Positions 1 through 8,030 of a DNA stretch of 59,225 nucleotides are shown here, in pieces. The position numbers and the translations under genes were made by a program. The notes beneath the pieces were generated by a model. That model saw only the letters and a list, made by a program, of their open reading frames with translations, was not told the origin of the DNA and did not search any database. Source of the stretch: Meishania sp964351985 (GTDB lineage Bacteria > Bacteroidota > Bacteroidia > Flavobacteriales > Flavobacteriaceae); contig CAYGPR010000022.1 of assembly GCA_964351985.1 (NCBI GenBank), forward strand, positions 1 to 59,225, given 5' to 3'. Within the stretch, counting starts at the first letter, position 1. Every line of letters starts with the position of its first letter.

Positions 1-70
1 GAATAATAGTGCAGAACTTTGTACTGTCAATAACAACAAATTAAATAGTAATCTTTTTAAAAACAGTTTA

Positions 71-385
71 ATGAAAACAGCAGAACTCGAAGTAGTCAAA
101 AAAACAAAACAGAACATTCGATTGGTAGATGGTGAATTTACAGCGTCAGAGGCATCTTTTATAGTACAAGCCTTATTGGATGAAAAAATCAACTTTCACA
201 AACTACAAAGGCTTTCAATGCTCGAAGGCGACTGCAACACCAATACGAACTACGATAACGGACGGATCCAAGAACTGGAAAATGAAAAAGTTACAGCAAA
301 AGAATTTTTCTCTCAAATAAGACAGCAAGGCCTAAAATTAAAGATTAACGGCAATTTGAAAATTACAGTGTCAGATCCATCGTAA
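71..385 (+). CDS. Conserved-looking hypothetical protein, 104 aa
   Basis: I do not recognise a named family. The product is a small soluble protein with no signal peptide or membrane segment. Its N-terminus is lysine-rich (residues 1-16), followed by a predicted helical stretch around residues 23-50 and a second charged helical stretch around 66-90. It ends in a short beta-like tail. The ATG at 71 follows an A/T-rich leader with no Shine-Dalgarno sequence, as is normal in Bacteroidota. It lies 41 bp ahead of a small membrane protein on the same strand, so the two may be co-transcribed and end at the terminator at 618-646. The upstream flank is cut by the window edge, so the promoter is unknown. 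It is real rather than a shadow because of its coding-like codon use and position. Confidence 0.6.
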   Translation: MKTAELEVVKKTKQNIRLVDGEFTASEASFIVQALLDEKINFHKLQRLSMLEGDCNTNTNYDNGRIQELENEKVTAKEFFSQIRQQGLKLKINGNLKITVSDPS

Positions 386-426
386 GACTTCAATTCGTCC
401 GATTTTATAACCTTAAACTTTTCTAA

Positions 427-630
427 ATGTCTTTTAACAAACAACGATTTAATTTAGAACAATTCAACGCGCAACGAACCAAATACCTTTCTCTTTTTGG
501 AATAATCATACTTGCGCTATTTCTACTACTTTCAGTACTGAACAATAATATTTTTCTCGACCGGCTACTACCGGCCGCGGGCATCATCTCTCTTGTATTG
601 CTCGTACGCAATTTGGGGGAACGGCCTTAA
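427..630 (+). CDS. Small two-helix membrane protein, 67 aa
   Basis: A 67-residue protein with a basic, Gln/Asn-rich N-terminus (residues 1-20) and two hydrophobic segments, roughly residues 21-39 and 46-60, so it is likely an inner-membrane hairpin protein. No family is recognised. Its stop codon lies inside the loop of a strong intrinsic terminator, which closes a small transcription unit with the preceding gene. An overlapping 62-aa frame on the other strand has no such context and is treated as a shadow. The function is unknown. Confidence 0.5.
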   Translation: MSFNKQRFNLEQFNAQRTKYLSLFGIIILALFLLLSVLNNNIFLDRLLPAAGIISLVLLVRNLGERP

Positions 631-646
631 GCCGTTCCTTTTTTTT
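618..646 (+). terminator. Intrinsic terminator after the small membrane protein gene
   Basis: A perfect 8-bp stem, GGAACGGC/GCCGTTCC, with loop CTTAA, is followed by eight T residues. The stop codon of the upstream gene is in the loop. It separates this unit from the SbtA-like permease gene downstream. Confidence 0.85.
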
Positions 647-738
647 CAATTGAAACTTTATTAAAACCAACGTCTTTTAGAGAAGGTAACCACCTCTGGC
701 ATTCGGAAACGACGGTGCCCAAAAACCGAACACCCTAA

Positions 739-1701
739 ATGGATCTACATTTACTGATCGACAACCTGACCAACCCGGCCCTACTTTTTTTCTTTCTTGG
801 AATTCTGGCAGTACAACTAAAAAGTGATCTTGAAATTCCACCCAATTCATCAAAATTCATCTCACTATACCTGATGTTCTCCATCGGTTTTAAAGGCGGA
901 TTGGAATTATCACACAGTTCCCTCGACATGGAAATACTCTGGTCGTTGCTCTTTGGTGTCTTTCTTGCCCTTTTCGTTCCCGTCTATACCTATTTTATTC
1001 TACGTCGCAAGTTCAGCGTTGAAAATTCAGGGGCCATTGCAGCTGCCTACGGATCGGTCAGCGCGGTCACTTTCGTTACTGCCGTCTCTTTTCTAGAACT
1101 CGAACAAATCGATTTCGGTGGCCACATGGTCGCCGTCATGGCATTGATGGAGGCCCCCTCGATCATTATCGGCGTTCTGCTTATGTCGTATTTTCAAAAA
1201 AGTAAAAAGAACAAGGTAAAACTGAACGGGGTTTTACACCACTCACTGACCAACGGTAGCGTGTTGCTCATATTGGGGAGTCTGGTCATCGGTTTTTTGG
1301 CCAGCGACCAACAGGCAAGGGGAATCGAACCCTTTACGACCGATATTTTTAAAGGATTTTTAGCGGTTTTTCTTCTTGATATGGGTATTACCAGCGGAAA
1401 AAAACTCAACGATTTTTTAAAGAAGGGGTGGTTCGCACTTTCTTTCGCGATCATCATACCCATCATCAATGGTTGCACCGTAGCTTTGGTGAGTTCCGTT
1501 TTTACCGATAGTATTGGCAATCGTTTTCTATTTGCGATTTTGGCCGCAAGCGCCTCTTATATTGCCGTGCCGGCAGCAATGCGCATAGCAGCTCCGAAAG
1601 CCAACCCAAGCCTGTACCTTCCTATGGCCTTGGCCATAACCTTTCCTTTTAATATCACATTAGGTATGCCACTTTATTTGTGGATCGTTCAAACTTTTTA
1701 G
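739..1701 (+). CDS. SbtA-type sodium-dependent bicarbonate transporter family permease
   Basis: A polytopic membrane protein of 320 residues with about ten hydrophobic segments, resembling the SbtA/DUF897 family of sodium-dependent bicarbonate permeases. Family-like features include the N-terminal N-P-A-L-L-F-F-F-L-G stretch, a K-G-G-L-E-L motif near residue 54, and glycine/alanine-rich helices (AAAYGSVSAVTFVTA, residues about 96-110, and ASASYIAVPAAMRIA near 275-290). Cyanobacterial SbtA takes up bicarbonate for carbon concentration. In a heterotrophic flavobacterium the likely role is supplying bicarbonate to anaplerotic carboxylases, although the substrate is inferred from the family. No SbtB-like PII gene lies next to it in the window. 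It starts at an ATG 109 bp after the previous gene and is 35 bp from tag. Confidence 0.82.
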   Translation: MDLHLLIDNLTNPALLFFFLGILAVQLKSDLEIPPNSSKFISLYLMFSIGFKGGLELSHSSLDMEILWSLLFGVFLALFVPVYTYFILRRKFSVENSGAIAAAYGSVSAVTFVTAVSFLELEQIDFGGHMVAVMALMEAPSIIIGVLLMSYFQKSKKNKVKLNGVLHHSLTNGSVLLILGSLVIGFLASDQQARGIEPFTTDIFKGFLAVFLLDMGITSGKKLNDFLKKGWFALSFAIIIPIINGCTVALVSSVFTDSIGNRFLFAILAASASYIAVPAAMRIAAPKANPSLYLPMALAITFPFNITLGMPLYLWIVQTF

Positions 1702-1736
1702 ATTATTGACATATCTTTAATCAAAGAAAAATTACA

Positions 1737-2300
1737 ATGCAAAAACACAAATGTGGCTGGTGTCTTGGCGATGACCTTTATGAAGCCTACCACGACCTTG
1801 AATGGGGTGTACCGGTAAAAGATGACGTCACTATTTTCGAGTTCTTGATCCTAGAAACTTTTCAAGCAGGACTAAGTTGGATCACGATTCTAAAAAAACG
1901 TGAAAATTTTCGGAAGGCTTTTGACCGATTCGACTATAAAAAAATTGCTAAGTACAATGAAGCCAAAATCGAGTCTTTGCTACAAGATGAAGGCATAGTA
2001 CGAAATAAATTAAAAGTACGAGCAACAGTTTCCAATGCCATAGCGTTTATAGAAGTACAAAAAGAATTTGGCAGTTTCAGCGATTATATCTGGGGATTCG
2101 TAAACGGTAAACCCATCAAAAACGAAGTCGAGCACTATAAAGAGGCCCCAGCGAACACTGAAATTTCAGACACCTTAAGCAAAGACCTCAAAAAAAGAGG
2201 ATTTAAATTTGTAGGAAGCACTGTTGTCTATGCCCATATGCAAGCTACGGGAATGGTCAATGATCATGAAGTGGAATGTTTTCGCTACCATGAGGTTTAG
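1737..2300 (+). CDS. tag: DNA-3-methyladenine glycosylase I
   Basis: The enzyme excises 3-methyladenine from alkylated DNA in base excision repair and acts in the cytoplasm. The 187-residue length is standard. The four zinc ligands of the TAG family are visible with family spacing: Cys6 and His19 at the N-terminus, and His177 and Cys181 at the C-terminus. The catalytic glutamate is Glu40 in the motif LETFQAGLSW, which matches Glu38 of the E. coli enzyme. It begins 35 bp after the permease gene on the same strand. The stop codon TAG is formed partly by the first base of a 78-bp palindromic insertion. Removing that element with one copy of its flanking TTA would restore an in-frame TAA at the same place, so the protein is unchanged by the insertion. 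Confidence 0.95.
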   Translation: MQKHKCGWCLGDDLYEAYHDLEWGVPVKDDVTIFEFLILETFQAGLSWITILKKRENFRKAFDRFDYKKIAKYNEAKIESLLQDEGIVRNKLKVRATVSNAIAFIEVQKEFGSFSDYIWGFVNGKPIKNEVEHYKEAPANTEISDTLSKDLKKRGFKFVGSTVVYAHMQATGMVNDHEVECFRYHEV

Positions 2301-2377
2301 AGCCTGTTTAGGTTTTTGTGATTAGAATTGTTATAGGTCATTTTTTCGGCCTTTCAGGCAAAATTTTAAACAGGCTC
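2300..2377 (+). mobile_element. MITE-like 78-bp palindromic element with TTA target duplication
   Basis: A perfect 11-bp terminal inverted repeat, GAGCCTGTTTA (2300-2310) and TAAACAGGCTC (2367-2377), encloses 56 bp. The ends remain similar to about 18 bp with a few mismatches. The trinucleotide TTA flanks both sides (2297-2299 and 2378-2380), as expected for a 3-bp target duplication. No transposase is encoded. TIRs beginning GAGCC with 2-3 bp duplications are typical of IS5-superfamily elements, so a non-autonomous derivative is the inferred origin. Strand is nominal. Confidence 0.6.
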
Positions 2378-2410
2378 TTAATCCACATAAAAAATTATTT
2401 CAATTTGAAA

Positions 2411-2992
2411 ATGAAATCTAAACTATTGTTCATTGCGGTTTTTATCTTCTCTGTTTTTTTCGCTTCGGCCCAGAATAAATATGAGCGCGAGTACCGTATT
2501 AAAAAATCCCAGTTTCCAGAAAAGGCCTTAGCCTATATTCAAGAAAAATTGGATGATGCCCGACGTATTCGTTTTTACAAAGAGACGGACAGTACCAAAA
2601 TAAGTTACGAAGCGAAGTTTAAAAAAGATAGATTAAAATATAGCATCGAGTTTACCGAAGATGGAACTCTGGAAGATATCGAGATAATAATTAAACCTAT
2701 TGACATTCCTAATGACACATTCGACAAGATGAATGCTTATTTAAAAGAAAATTTCGTCAAATACCGCATTCGCAGATTGCAACAACAATATCCCGTGGGG
2801 GAAAACGATGTCGAGACCACCATAAAAAATGCCTTTCAGAATTTGATGTTGCCCTATATGAAATATGAGATTATCGTGTCGGGCAAAAAAGATAAGGCCT
2901 ATGAACAATTTGAAATCCTATTTAGTGCCGATGGTAATTTTGAGAAAATAAGAAAATCGCTTCCCCCTAATTATGACCATGTGCTGTATTAA
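2411..2992 (+). CDS. Secreted hypothetical protein, 193 aa
   Basis: The N-terminus (Met-Lys-Ser-Lys, then a hydrophobic stretch ending F-A-S-A-Q) is a classic Bacteroidota signal peptide with cleavage after Ala-Ser-Ala. This is why the ATG at 2411 is preferred to the GTG at 2318, which lies inside the palindromic element and would add 31 unnatural residues. The mature part, about 170 residues, is charged and tyrosine-rich with alternating beta-like segments and a repeated K-Y-x-I-E-F / K-Y-E-I-I-V theme. This may indicate two PepSY-like alpha/beta repeats, but I cannot assign a family. It is probably periplasmic. Its promoter, if separate from tag, would lie in or near the inserted element. 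Confidence 0.7.
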   Translation: MKSKLLFIAVFIFSVFFASAQNKYEREYRIKKSQFPEKALAYIQEKLDDARRIRFYKETDSTKISYEAKFKKDRLKYSIEFTEDGTLEDIEIIIKPIDIPNDTFDKMNAYLKENFVKYRIRRLQQQYPVGENDVETTIKNAFQNLMLPYMKYEIIVSGKKDKAYEQFEILFSADGNFEKIRKSLPPNYDHVLY

Positions 2993-3069
2993 GGTTCACT
3001 TGCCTTTCTGACTTATAGCAAAATTTAAGGGAGAAAAATTATTTTTAAAAAGCTGAAAACATCTTGTTC

Positions 3070-3750
3070 CTACTGACCAGTTTGGTTTTTTCTCTTTAAA
3101 AGTTCGATGAATTTTTCCCGAGGTATTTCTTCTGCGCCAAGGCTCGCCAAATGATCTGTGTAGGTTTGACAATCAATCAGGCCATAATTCTTGTCATCTA
3201 AGTCTTGCGCCAGTTGAATGAAAGCAAATTTGGAAGCATTGCTGACCTTGCTGAACATGCTTTCCCCACAGAATATATGGCCCAGGTCGATACCATACAG
3301 TCCACCTACCAATTGATCATTTTTCCAGACTTCATACGAATTTGCAACCCCTTTTTCGTGGAGATTGATATAGGCTTTCTTCATCTCTTGAGTTATCCAA
3401 GTGCCATCTTGCCCGAGTCTGGGCATTGCGGCGCATTGTTCGATCACATTTTCAAAACAGCTGTTCTTGGTCAATCGAAATTGATTCGAACGCAACACTT
3501 TCCGCATACTTTTTGAAATCTTGATTTTCTTTGGAAAAAGCACCATTCTTGGGTTTGGGCTCCACCAAAGAATCAGTGCGTCTTCATTGAACCATGGGAA
3601 AATTCCGTTTTGGTAGGCCAAAAGTAATCGTTCGGGTGACAAATCACCACCTACGGCCAAGAGACCTTCGGCATTTGCTTTCTCAACGGGCGGAAAACAA
3701 AGCTCAGAAGTCAAAAAAAACAATGGACTTTTATAGCTGTCTTTTTGCAA
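3070..3750 (-). CDS. aat: Leucyl/phenylalanyl-tRNA--protein transferase
   Basis: The enzyme transfers Leu or Phe from aminoacyl-tRNA to N-terminal Lys/Arg of proteins, marking them for ClpS/ClpAP degradation (N-end rule). At 226 residues it has the family length. Diagnostic stretches are visible: FPPVEKANAEGLLAVGGDLS near the N-terminus, NGIFPWF, WWSPNPRMVL, GTWITQEM and the C-terminal LIDCQTYTDHLASLGAEEI. It is transcribed leftward and stands alone, with a terminator-like hairpin upstream (3796-3834) that belongs to the preceding DUF3127 gene. No unusual features. Confidence 0.95.
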   Translation of the reverse strand: MQKDSYKSPLFFLTSELCFPPVEKANAEGLLAVGGDLSPERLLLAYQNGIFPWFNEDALILWWSPNPRMVLFPKKIKISKSMRKVLRSNQFRLTKNSCFENVIEQCAAMPRLGQDGTWITQEMKKAYINLHEKGVANSYEVWKNDQLVGGLYGIDLGHIFCGESMFSKVSNASKFAFIQLAQDLDDKNYGLIDCQTYTDHLASLGAEEIPREKFIELLKRKNQTGQ

Positions 3751-3795
3751 GGTGACAATCTTTAGTATAAAGTTAGACTATGCTGTCTTAAAAGC

Positions 3796-3834
3796 AAAAG
3801 GTCTATACTGCATATCTGCAGTATAGACCTTTTT
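3796..3834 (-). terminator. Long-stem terminator after the DUF3127 gene
   Basis: A perfect 17-bp inverted repeat, AAAAGGTCTATACTGCA (3796-3812) and its complement (3817-3833/4), with a 4-nt loop TATC. The A/T ends provide a U-run on either strand. By position it ends the leftward DUF3127 transcript. Confidence 0.8.
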
Positions 3835-3864
3835 AAATCTTAATTCTACTATGAAACGTTTTGC

Positions 3865-4242
3865 CTAAAACGGCAAATCGTCGTGCTCCTCTTCGTTAAG
3901 GTTGTCGGCAGGCTCAAAAGCTTCGACCGGCGGCACTGGTGGCATATCTCCATTTGCGCCTTCGGGCTGTAGGTTTTCGATGCGCCATCCTTGAATGGAG
4001 TTGAAATATTTTATTTCTCCCTGTGGGTTCGTCCATTCCCTTCCTCTTAAATTGATACTGATTTTAACGGGTTGCCCTACGCTGTAATTATTCAAAAGGT
4101 CAGTCTTATCTTGAACGAATTCGACCATAATGTGCTGCGGGTATTGTTCTTCGGTGGTCACGACCACTTCACGCTTTCTAAATCCGTTATTCCCAAAAGT
4201 TTGGGTCTCCCCGATCATTTTAATCTTTCCTTGTACTTCCAT
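3865..4242 (-). CDS. DUF3127 family protein with SSB-like acidic tail
   Basis: A 125-residue protein of the Bacteroidota DUF3127 family, with a predicted small beta-barrel (OB-like) core in residues 1-85: GKIKMIGETQTFGNNGFRKR, then VEFVQDKTDLL and SINLRGREW. A proline/acidic linker follows and the protein ends in EEHDDLPF. That terminal DDLPF is the same as the protein-interaction tip of bacterial SSB, including the ssb gene at 34830-35300 in this window (DDDLPF). Family knowledge gives only the DUF. The inference is a single-stranded nucleic-acid or replication/repair accessory protein that recruits SSB partners. It is transcribed alone and ends at the hairpin at 3796-3834. Confidence 0.85.
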   Translation of the reverse strand: MEVQGKIKMIGETQTFGNNGFRKREVVVTTEEQYPQHIMVEFVQDKTDLLNNYSVGQPVKISINLRGREWTNPQGEIKYFNSIQGWRIENLQPEGANGDMPPVPPVEAFEPADNLNEEEHDDLPF

Positions 4243-4336
4243 GACTATGAATTATATGGTTCCTTAATTTAGGTTTTAAAAATAGGATGATTCGAACTAT
4301 CCACCTAATATAAAATCAGGAAGTTATCAAGAATAA

Positions 4337-5140
4337 CTAACCCCTTGGCAAGCCAAGTAGAAAGGTGCCCTTTTTCTTACCGTTCTTTGTGGCGTATCCT
4401 TTTTCCCAAGTATAACTTTCCGTATCCAGACCTTCGAGCAGCACGTCAATGTCTTTCATGGCATACATTCTGGGCATGCTTGCCTGACCGTCCCAAGCAT
4501 AACAAATCGGGATTATAGGAATTAGATAGGTAAAAACCAATTGCTGCCAAGTCATAGGCCTAACGAACGGAGTCATAAAAAGCACCATAATCATCAAAAT
4601 CGCTAGAGAAATAGGGAGCAACACCCACCATAAAAGAAGGGGCATTCTGTTTTCGGCCATTTCGTAAATCAATAATGGCTGTGCGTTTCTTTGAGCGGAT
4701 TCTAATAGTTGCAGTGCAGCTTTTGGCGGCATATGATGAAAACTGTTCATCATCGTTTTGAGACCGTTCGGGACATTGGTCAGTTCAGTAGCATCTACCG
4801 GAGTTTCTCGATAGCTAATTTTATCATTTTTATCTTGATTGTACTTTTTGGCCGCCTCGGGATTGGGATAAAGATCCGTCATGACCAATTCAACATGTTC
4901 AAGACCCGATGTTCGATGGATGATATTCAGAACTTCTGGCATCGCACCACCCGAACCAGATCCCAAATCAACGATTTTGGTCAGTCCTTTCTTTTTAAGG
5001 ATATCTCCGATCAATTCTGCCAATACTTCGCTGATCCCCATCATTCTATGCAAGACCATAATCAAATTGGTCATGCAAGTACGTAACCAGATCGGAAACC
5101 ATGGAAAATCTTCGAACTCGAATAGTTGTATTCTTTTCAT
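4337..5140 (-). CDS. Class I SAM-dependent methyltransferase with a membrane hairpin
   Basis: A 267-residue protein. Residues about 50-65 contain the SAM-binding motif I, IVDLGSGSGG, followed by VELVMTDLYPNP (acidic end of motif II) and a SFHHMPP segment typical of motif IV. After the methyltransferase core, residues about 170-215 form two strongly hydrophobic segments (LLLWWVLLPISLAILMIMVL and LVFTYLIPIIPICYAW), so it is likely anchored to the inner membrane. The chosen start (ATG at 5140) gives a 4-bp ATGA overlap with the upstream flavin reductase gene. The longer frame to 5161 adds seven residues and a deeper overlap. The two genes are translationally coupled. The substrate is unknown; a lipid or quinone-like small molecule is possible. 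Confidence 0.8.
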   Translation of the reverse strand: MKRIQLFEFEDFPWFPIWLRTCMTNLIMVLHRMMGISEVLAELIGDILKKKGLTKIVDLGSGSGGAMPEVLNIIHRTSGLEHVELVMTDLYPNPEAAKKYNQDKNDKISYRETPVDATELTNVPNGLKTMMNSFHHMPPKAALQLLESAQRNAQPLLIYEMAENRMPLLLWWVLLPISLAILMIMVLFMTPFVRPMTWQQLVFTYLIPIIPICYAWDGQASMPRMYAMKDIDVLLEGLDTESYTWEKGYATKNGKKKGTFLLGLPRG

Positions 5141-6018
5141 TTTGCGAGTAGCACTTTCCATGCTGACAGTACGTCGTTTTGATTTAGATATTCTTTGGCT
5201 TTCAATTCCAAGGACTTTTGTTTCCCTGAATTAATTATAGTGCGTAAATCAACATTATCTTCAACGAATACCCGTACTTCTTTTGAGGACGGAATTTTCT
5301 CAATATTGCCCAATAAACCTAAATCGTTACCGGTCAGCACCTTGCTCGTTCGAATATGCTCGGGAATGCTATCTACACCTATACCTAAGCTAGATAATGG
5401 CTTTGGCACTTCAAAAAGTCCTTCATTGGCCCTACTATAAAAGTTTCCCCCCATACGGGCCACTTGGTCGATTTTATATTTGTCGATGCCTCCGTTTTCA
5501 TCTAAAATAGAAGAATCGATATGGATTTTAACGACCTCGGAGAAAACCAGGTTACCAGCCCCTCCTTCCTTGCCCAAGGCCTCGACTTTCGTAACCTTGC
5601 ATTCGAATTGCACGGGAGATTCGGCAACCCGAAAGGGTTTGACCACATCGGATTCCATCATGGTGAATCCCGCTTTAATGAATTCGTTTTCACCTTTAGC
5701 ATATTCTGTGCTTGCTAGCGACATTTGTTGTACCATATCATAATTCACGATATTGATGACCACCTCCTTTGTTAGAAGTACATTTTGCAACGTATGTTTC
5801 GTGGTATTGTCCCGAACACGTCTAGCCGGTGAAAATATCAATATGGGCGGGTTCGCGCTGAAGACATTGAAAAAACTGAAAGGGGAAAGATTAGGCCTTC
5901 CCTTCTCATCAACGGTACTTACAAAAGCTATAGGTCTTGGCCCGATGGCACCCAAAAGATATCCGTGTAATTTGCTGGTGGAAACTTCTTCTGGAAGTAT
6001 TGAAATCATTTCTTTCAT
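5137..6018 (-). CDS. Flavin reductase family protein (FMN-binding split barrel)
   Basis: 293 residues. The N-terminal two thirds match the flavin reductase-like, FMN-binding split-barrel fold: LLGAIGPRPIAFVSTVDEKG near residues 21-41, then NLSPFSFFNVFSANPPILIF, which is the flavin-phosphate-binding region, and VVINIV later. The remaining 90 residues are a Bacteroidota-type extension. It probably uses NAD(P)H to reduce FMN, or acts as an FMN-dependent oxidoreductase on an unknown substrate. It is the first gene of a two-gene leftward operon with the membrane methyltransferase (4-bp overlap). It diverges from the histidine kinase gene at 6124 over a 105-bp intergenic region. Confidence 0.85.
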   Translation of the reverse strand: MKEMISILPEEVSTSKLHGYLLGAIGPRPIAFVSTVDEKGRPNLSPFSFFNVFSANPPILIFSPARRVRDNTTKHTLQNVLLTKEVVINIVNYDMVQQMSLASTEYAKGENEFIKAGFTMMESDVVKPFRVAESPVQFECKVTKVEALGKEGGAGNLVFSEVVKIHIDSSILDENGGIDKYKIDQVARMGGNFYSRANEGLFEVPKPLSSLGIGVDSIPEHIRTSKVLTGNDLGLLGNIEKIPSSKEVRVFVEDNVDLRTIINSGKQKSLELKAKEYLNQNDVLSAWKVLLAK

Positions 6019-6123
6019 AGTCTCGTAAAGGTAGCCAATTGTGTTGCATCGAAAAAGTGCATATTCACCTGAAACATCAATTTCTATCTATTTGCTTTAT
6101 CTTTAAACCAAGAAACAAAATGG

Positions 6124-7275
6124 ATGCAATTCAATCCTAAAAACAAAACTTCGAACATCATTTTGCTGATAGCATCCTTTGTTATCGTGAGTTTGATCCT
6201 CTGGAATACCAACAGCTTCTTTAAAAAGTTCAAGGAAGAGGAGCGACATAAAATGGAAATATGGGCCACGGCCCAACTTGAACTATTACAATCGTCGGAA
6301 ACGGCAGAATTAGGAAACCTGACACTAAAAGTATTTCAGAACAATACCTCGACCCCGATGATTTTAGTATCAAAAGACGGGTCGATAAAAACGAACAATA
6401 TTTCCGAAGAAAAACGTACCGATTCAATATATCTACAAAAGAAAATCAAGCAATTTCAAAGTGAAAACTCTCCCATCTTAATAGATGACAATGGTGATCA
6501 TCTTCAAACCCTGTACTATGGCAATTCAGAAGTACTGAACAAGTTGAAATACTACCCGCTTGCCTTGTTGCTCATTATTTTCCTTTTTGGGGCGGTCATA
6601 TTCTTTTTCTTCAAAACCAATAAGGCTTCGGAACAGAATAAACTTTGGGCAGGTATGGCGAAAGAGACCGCGCACCAGATCGGCACCCCGCTATCATCGT
6701 TGTTGGGTTGGAACGAATTATTGAAAGCAGAAAACATAAATGCGGATATTACTAGGGAAATCGAAAAAGACATTACAAGATTGGAGACCATTACCGAGCG
6801 TTTTTCTAAAATCGGCTCTTTGCCCAAACTCGATGAACATGATATTGTTGCTCAAACCAAAGAAGCCTACGACTATCTTAAATTACGGAGTTCCAAGCTC
6901 ATCGATTTCTCGTTCGAATCGCAGACAGAACCCATCAAAGTCATGCTCAATCCGTCACTGTACCATTGGACGATTGAGAATCTGGTGAAAAATGGCATCG
7001 ATGCCATGAAAGGAAAAGGAAGTATTCGAATCGAGATTATTCCTGACGGGAAAAACGTGAACATACAAGTCACCGATACCGGCCACGGCATCCCAAAAAG
7101 CGACTACCAGACCATTTTTAATCCGGGAGTTACATCGAAAAAAAGAGGCTGGGGTCTAGGCCTATCCCTTGTTAAAAGGATCGTTGAAGAATATCATAAA
7201 GGAAAAATTAAAGTACATTCGTCTAGTAAAACGGGCACGATCATGCAAATTTCGTTGAAGCAAATACCTAAATAA
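6124..7275 (+). CDS. Sensor histidine kinase
   Basis: A membrane histidine kinase of 383 residues. A transmembrane helix at about 13-30 is followed by a short periplasmic sensor region (about 31-140), a second helix at about 142-163, and a cytoplasmic kinase. The phospho-accepting His184 lies in the H-box variant ETAHQIGTPLSSLLGW. The ATPase domain shows an N-box NLVKNGIDAM, a G1 box DTGHGIP and a G2 box GWGLGLSLVKRI. There is no HAMP or PAS domain. No response regulator is adjacent. Instead the stop codon overlaps the ATG of a zinc-ribbon membrane protein (TAATG), suggesting that the pair works together. The ATG at 6124 is used because an overlapping ATG at 6120 leads to an immediate stop. 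Confidence 0.9.
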   Translation: MQFNPKNKTSNIILLIASFVIVSLILWNTNSFFKKFKEEERHKMEIWATAQLELLQSSETAELGNLTLKVFQNNTSTPMILVSKDGSIKTNNISEEKRTDSIYLQKKIKQFQSENSPILIDDNGDHLQTLYYGNSEVLNKLKYYPLALLLIIFLFGAVIFFFFKTNKASEQNKLWAGMAKETAHQIGTPLSSLLGWNELLKAENINADITREIEKDITRLETITERFSKIGSLPKLDEHDIVAQTKEAYDYLKLRSSKLIDFSFESQTEPIKVMLNPSLYHWTIENLVKNGIDAMKGKGSIRIEIIPDGKNVNIQVTDTGHGIPKSDYQTIFNPGVTSKKRGWGLGLSLVKRIVEEYHKGKIKVHSSSKTGTIMQISLKQIPK

Positions 7276-7631
7276 TGGCACAAGAGAAACTAGAGGTCAT
7301 AAAGGAAGCCGACCTGACCAACAATTGTCCCGAGTGTTTTAATCAAGACCTTAAACTGACTTTTTATCAAAAACACCTATACGGAAAACTTTTTCATCGG
7401 GTGACCGGTGAAGTGACCCATCAAGTAAAGTGCAATAAATGCGGTTCGGACATCTACCCGGTCAAATGGACCGACGACATTGAACGTATTTTCGAGTACT
7501 ATCAAAAAATGGTAACGCCTGAAAAGGCTTCCATTCGTTTTACCAAACTCTTTTTTATACTGATGTTATTGCTGATCGTTCTGGTCGGTGCCGCGGTCTA
7601 CCTATTACTAGAAGGAATTATTCAATTTTAG
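7275..7631 (+). CDS. Zinc-ribbon protein with C-terminal membrane anchor
   Basis: 118 residues, no named family recognised. Two CxxC pairs (CPEC near residues 18-21 and CNKC near 55-58) can form a zinc ribbon. A single hydrophobic segment at the C-terminus (about 95-114) would anchor it in the membrane with the ribbon in the cytoplasm. The start codon overlaps the histidine kinase stop by one base, so translation is coupled and a role in the same signalling path is likely but unproven. Its last 14 bases overlap the end of the convergent HIT gene. Confidence 0.7.
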   Translation: MAQEKLEVIKEADLTNNCPECFNQDLKLTFYQKHLYGKLFHRVTGEVTHQVKCNKCGSDIYPVKWTDDIERIFEYYQKMVTPEKASIRFTKLFFILMLLLIVLVGAAVYLLLEGIIQF

Positions 7632-8010
7632 AACGAATCGATTTTGCGGTGTCTTCAAATTCTTCAGGGGTCATGGCAACCTTATGCTGAAAAGTGGCAT
7701 CGTGCACGCTGTTCAAAGGAATCAGGTGCACATGCACATGAGGAACTTCAAGCCCGATGACCGTCATTCCGACTCTTTTGCAGTCAACCGCCGCTTCAAG
7801 AGCTTTACCGATTTTTCTAGAAAAAGCCATAAGGCCCATATAGGTAGCTTCATCAAGATCTAGAATTTTGTCGACTTCATTTTTAGGAACGCACAATGTA
7901 TGCCCTTTCGCGTTGGGGTTTATATCCAAGAAAGCGAAGAAATTTTCATCTTCCGCTATTTTGTAGCACGGAATTTCTCCGTTTATGATTTTCGTGAAAA
8001 TAGATGGCAT
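7618..8010 (-). CDS. HIT family hydrolase
   Basis: A 130-residue histidine-triad protein. The HxHxHxx catalytic motif is present as HVHVHLIPL near residues 92-100, and the N-terminal FTKIINGEIPCYKIAED with FLDINPNAKGHTL is typical of Hint-like purine nucleoside phosphoramidases. It probably hydrolyses adenosine nucleotide conjugates such as AMP-lysine or Ap4A-like molecules in the cytoplasm. It follows greA on the same strand but a strong terminator lies between them. Its 3' end overlaps the convergent zinc-ribbon gene by 14 bp. Confidence 0.92.
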   Translation of the reverse strand: MPSIFTKIINGEIPCYKIAEDENFFAFLDINPNAKGHTLCVPKNEVDKILDLDEATYMGLMAFSRKIGKALEAAVDCKRVGMTVIGLEVPHVHVHLIPLNSVHDATFQHKVAMTPEEFEDTAKSIRSKIE

Positions 8011-8030
8011 AGCTCGTTTTCTGTTTTAAA

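Noticed and set aside
2318..2410. Longer GTG-started frame upstream of the secreted 193-aa protein.
   Set aside because: It starts inside the palindromic element and would bury the signal peptide that begins at 2411.
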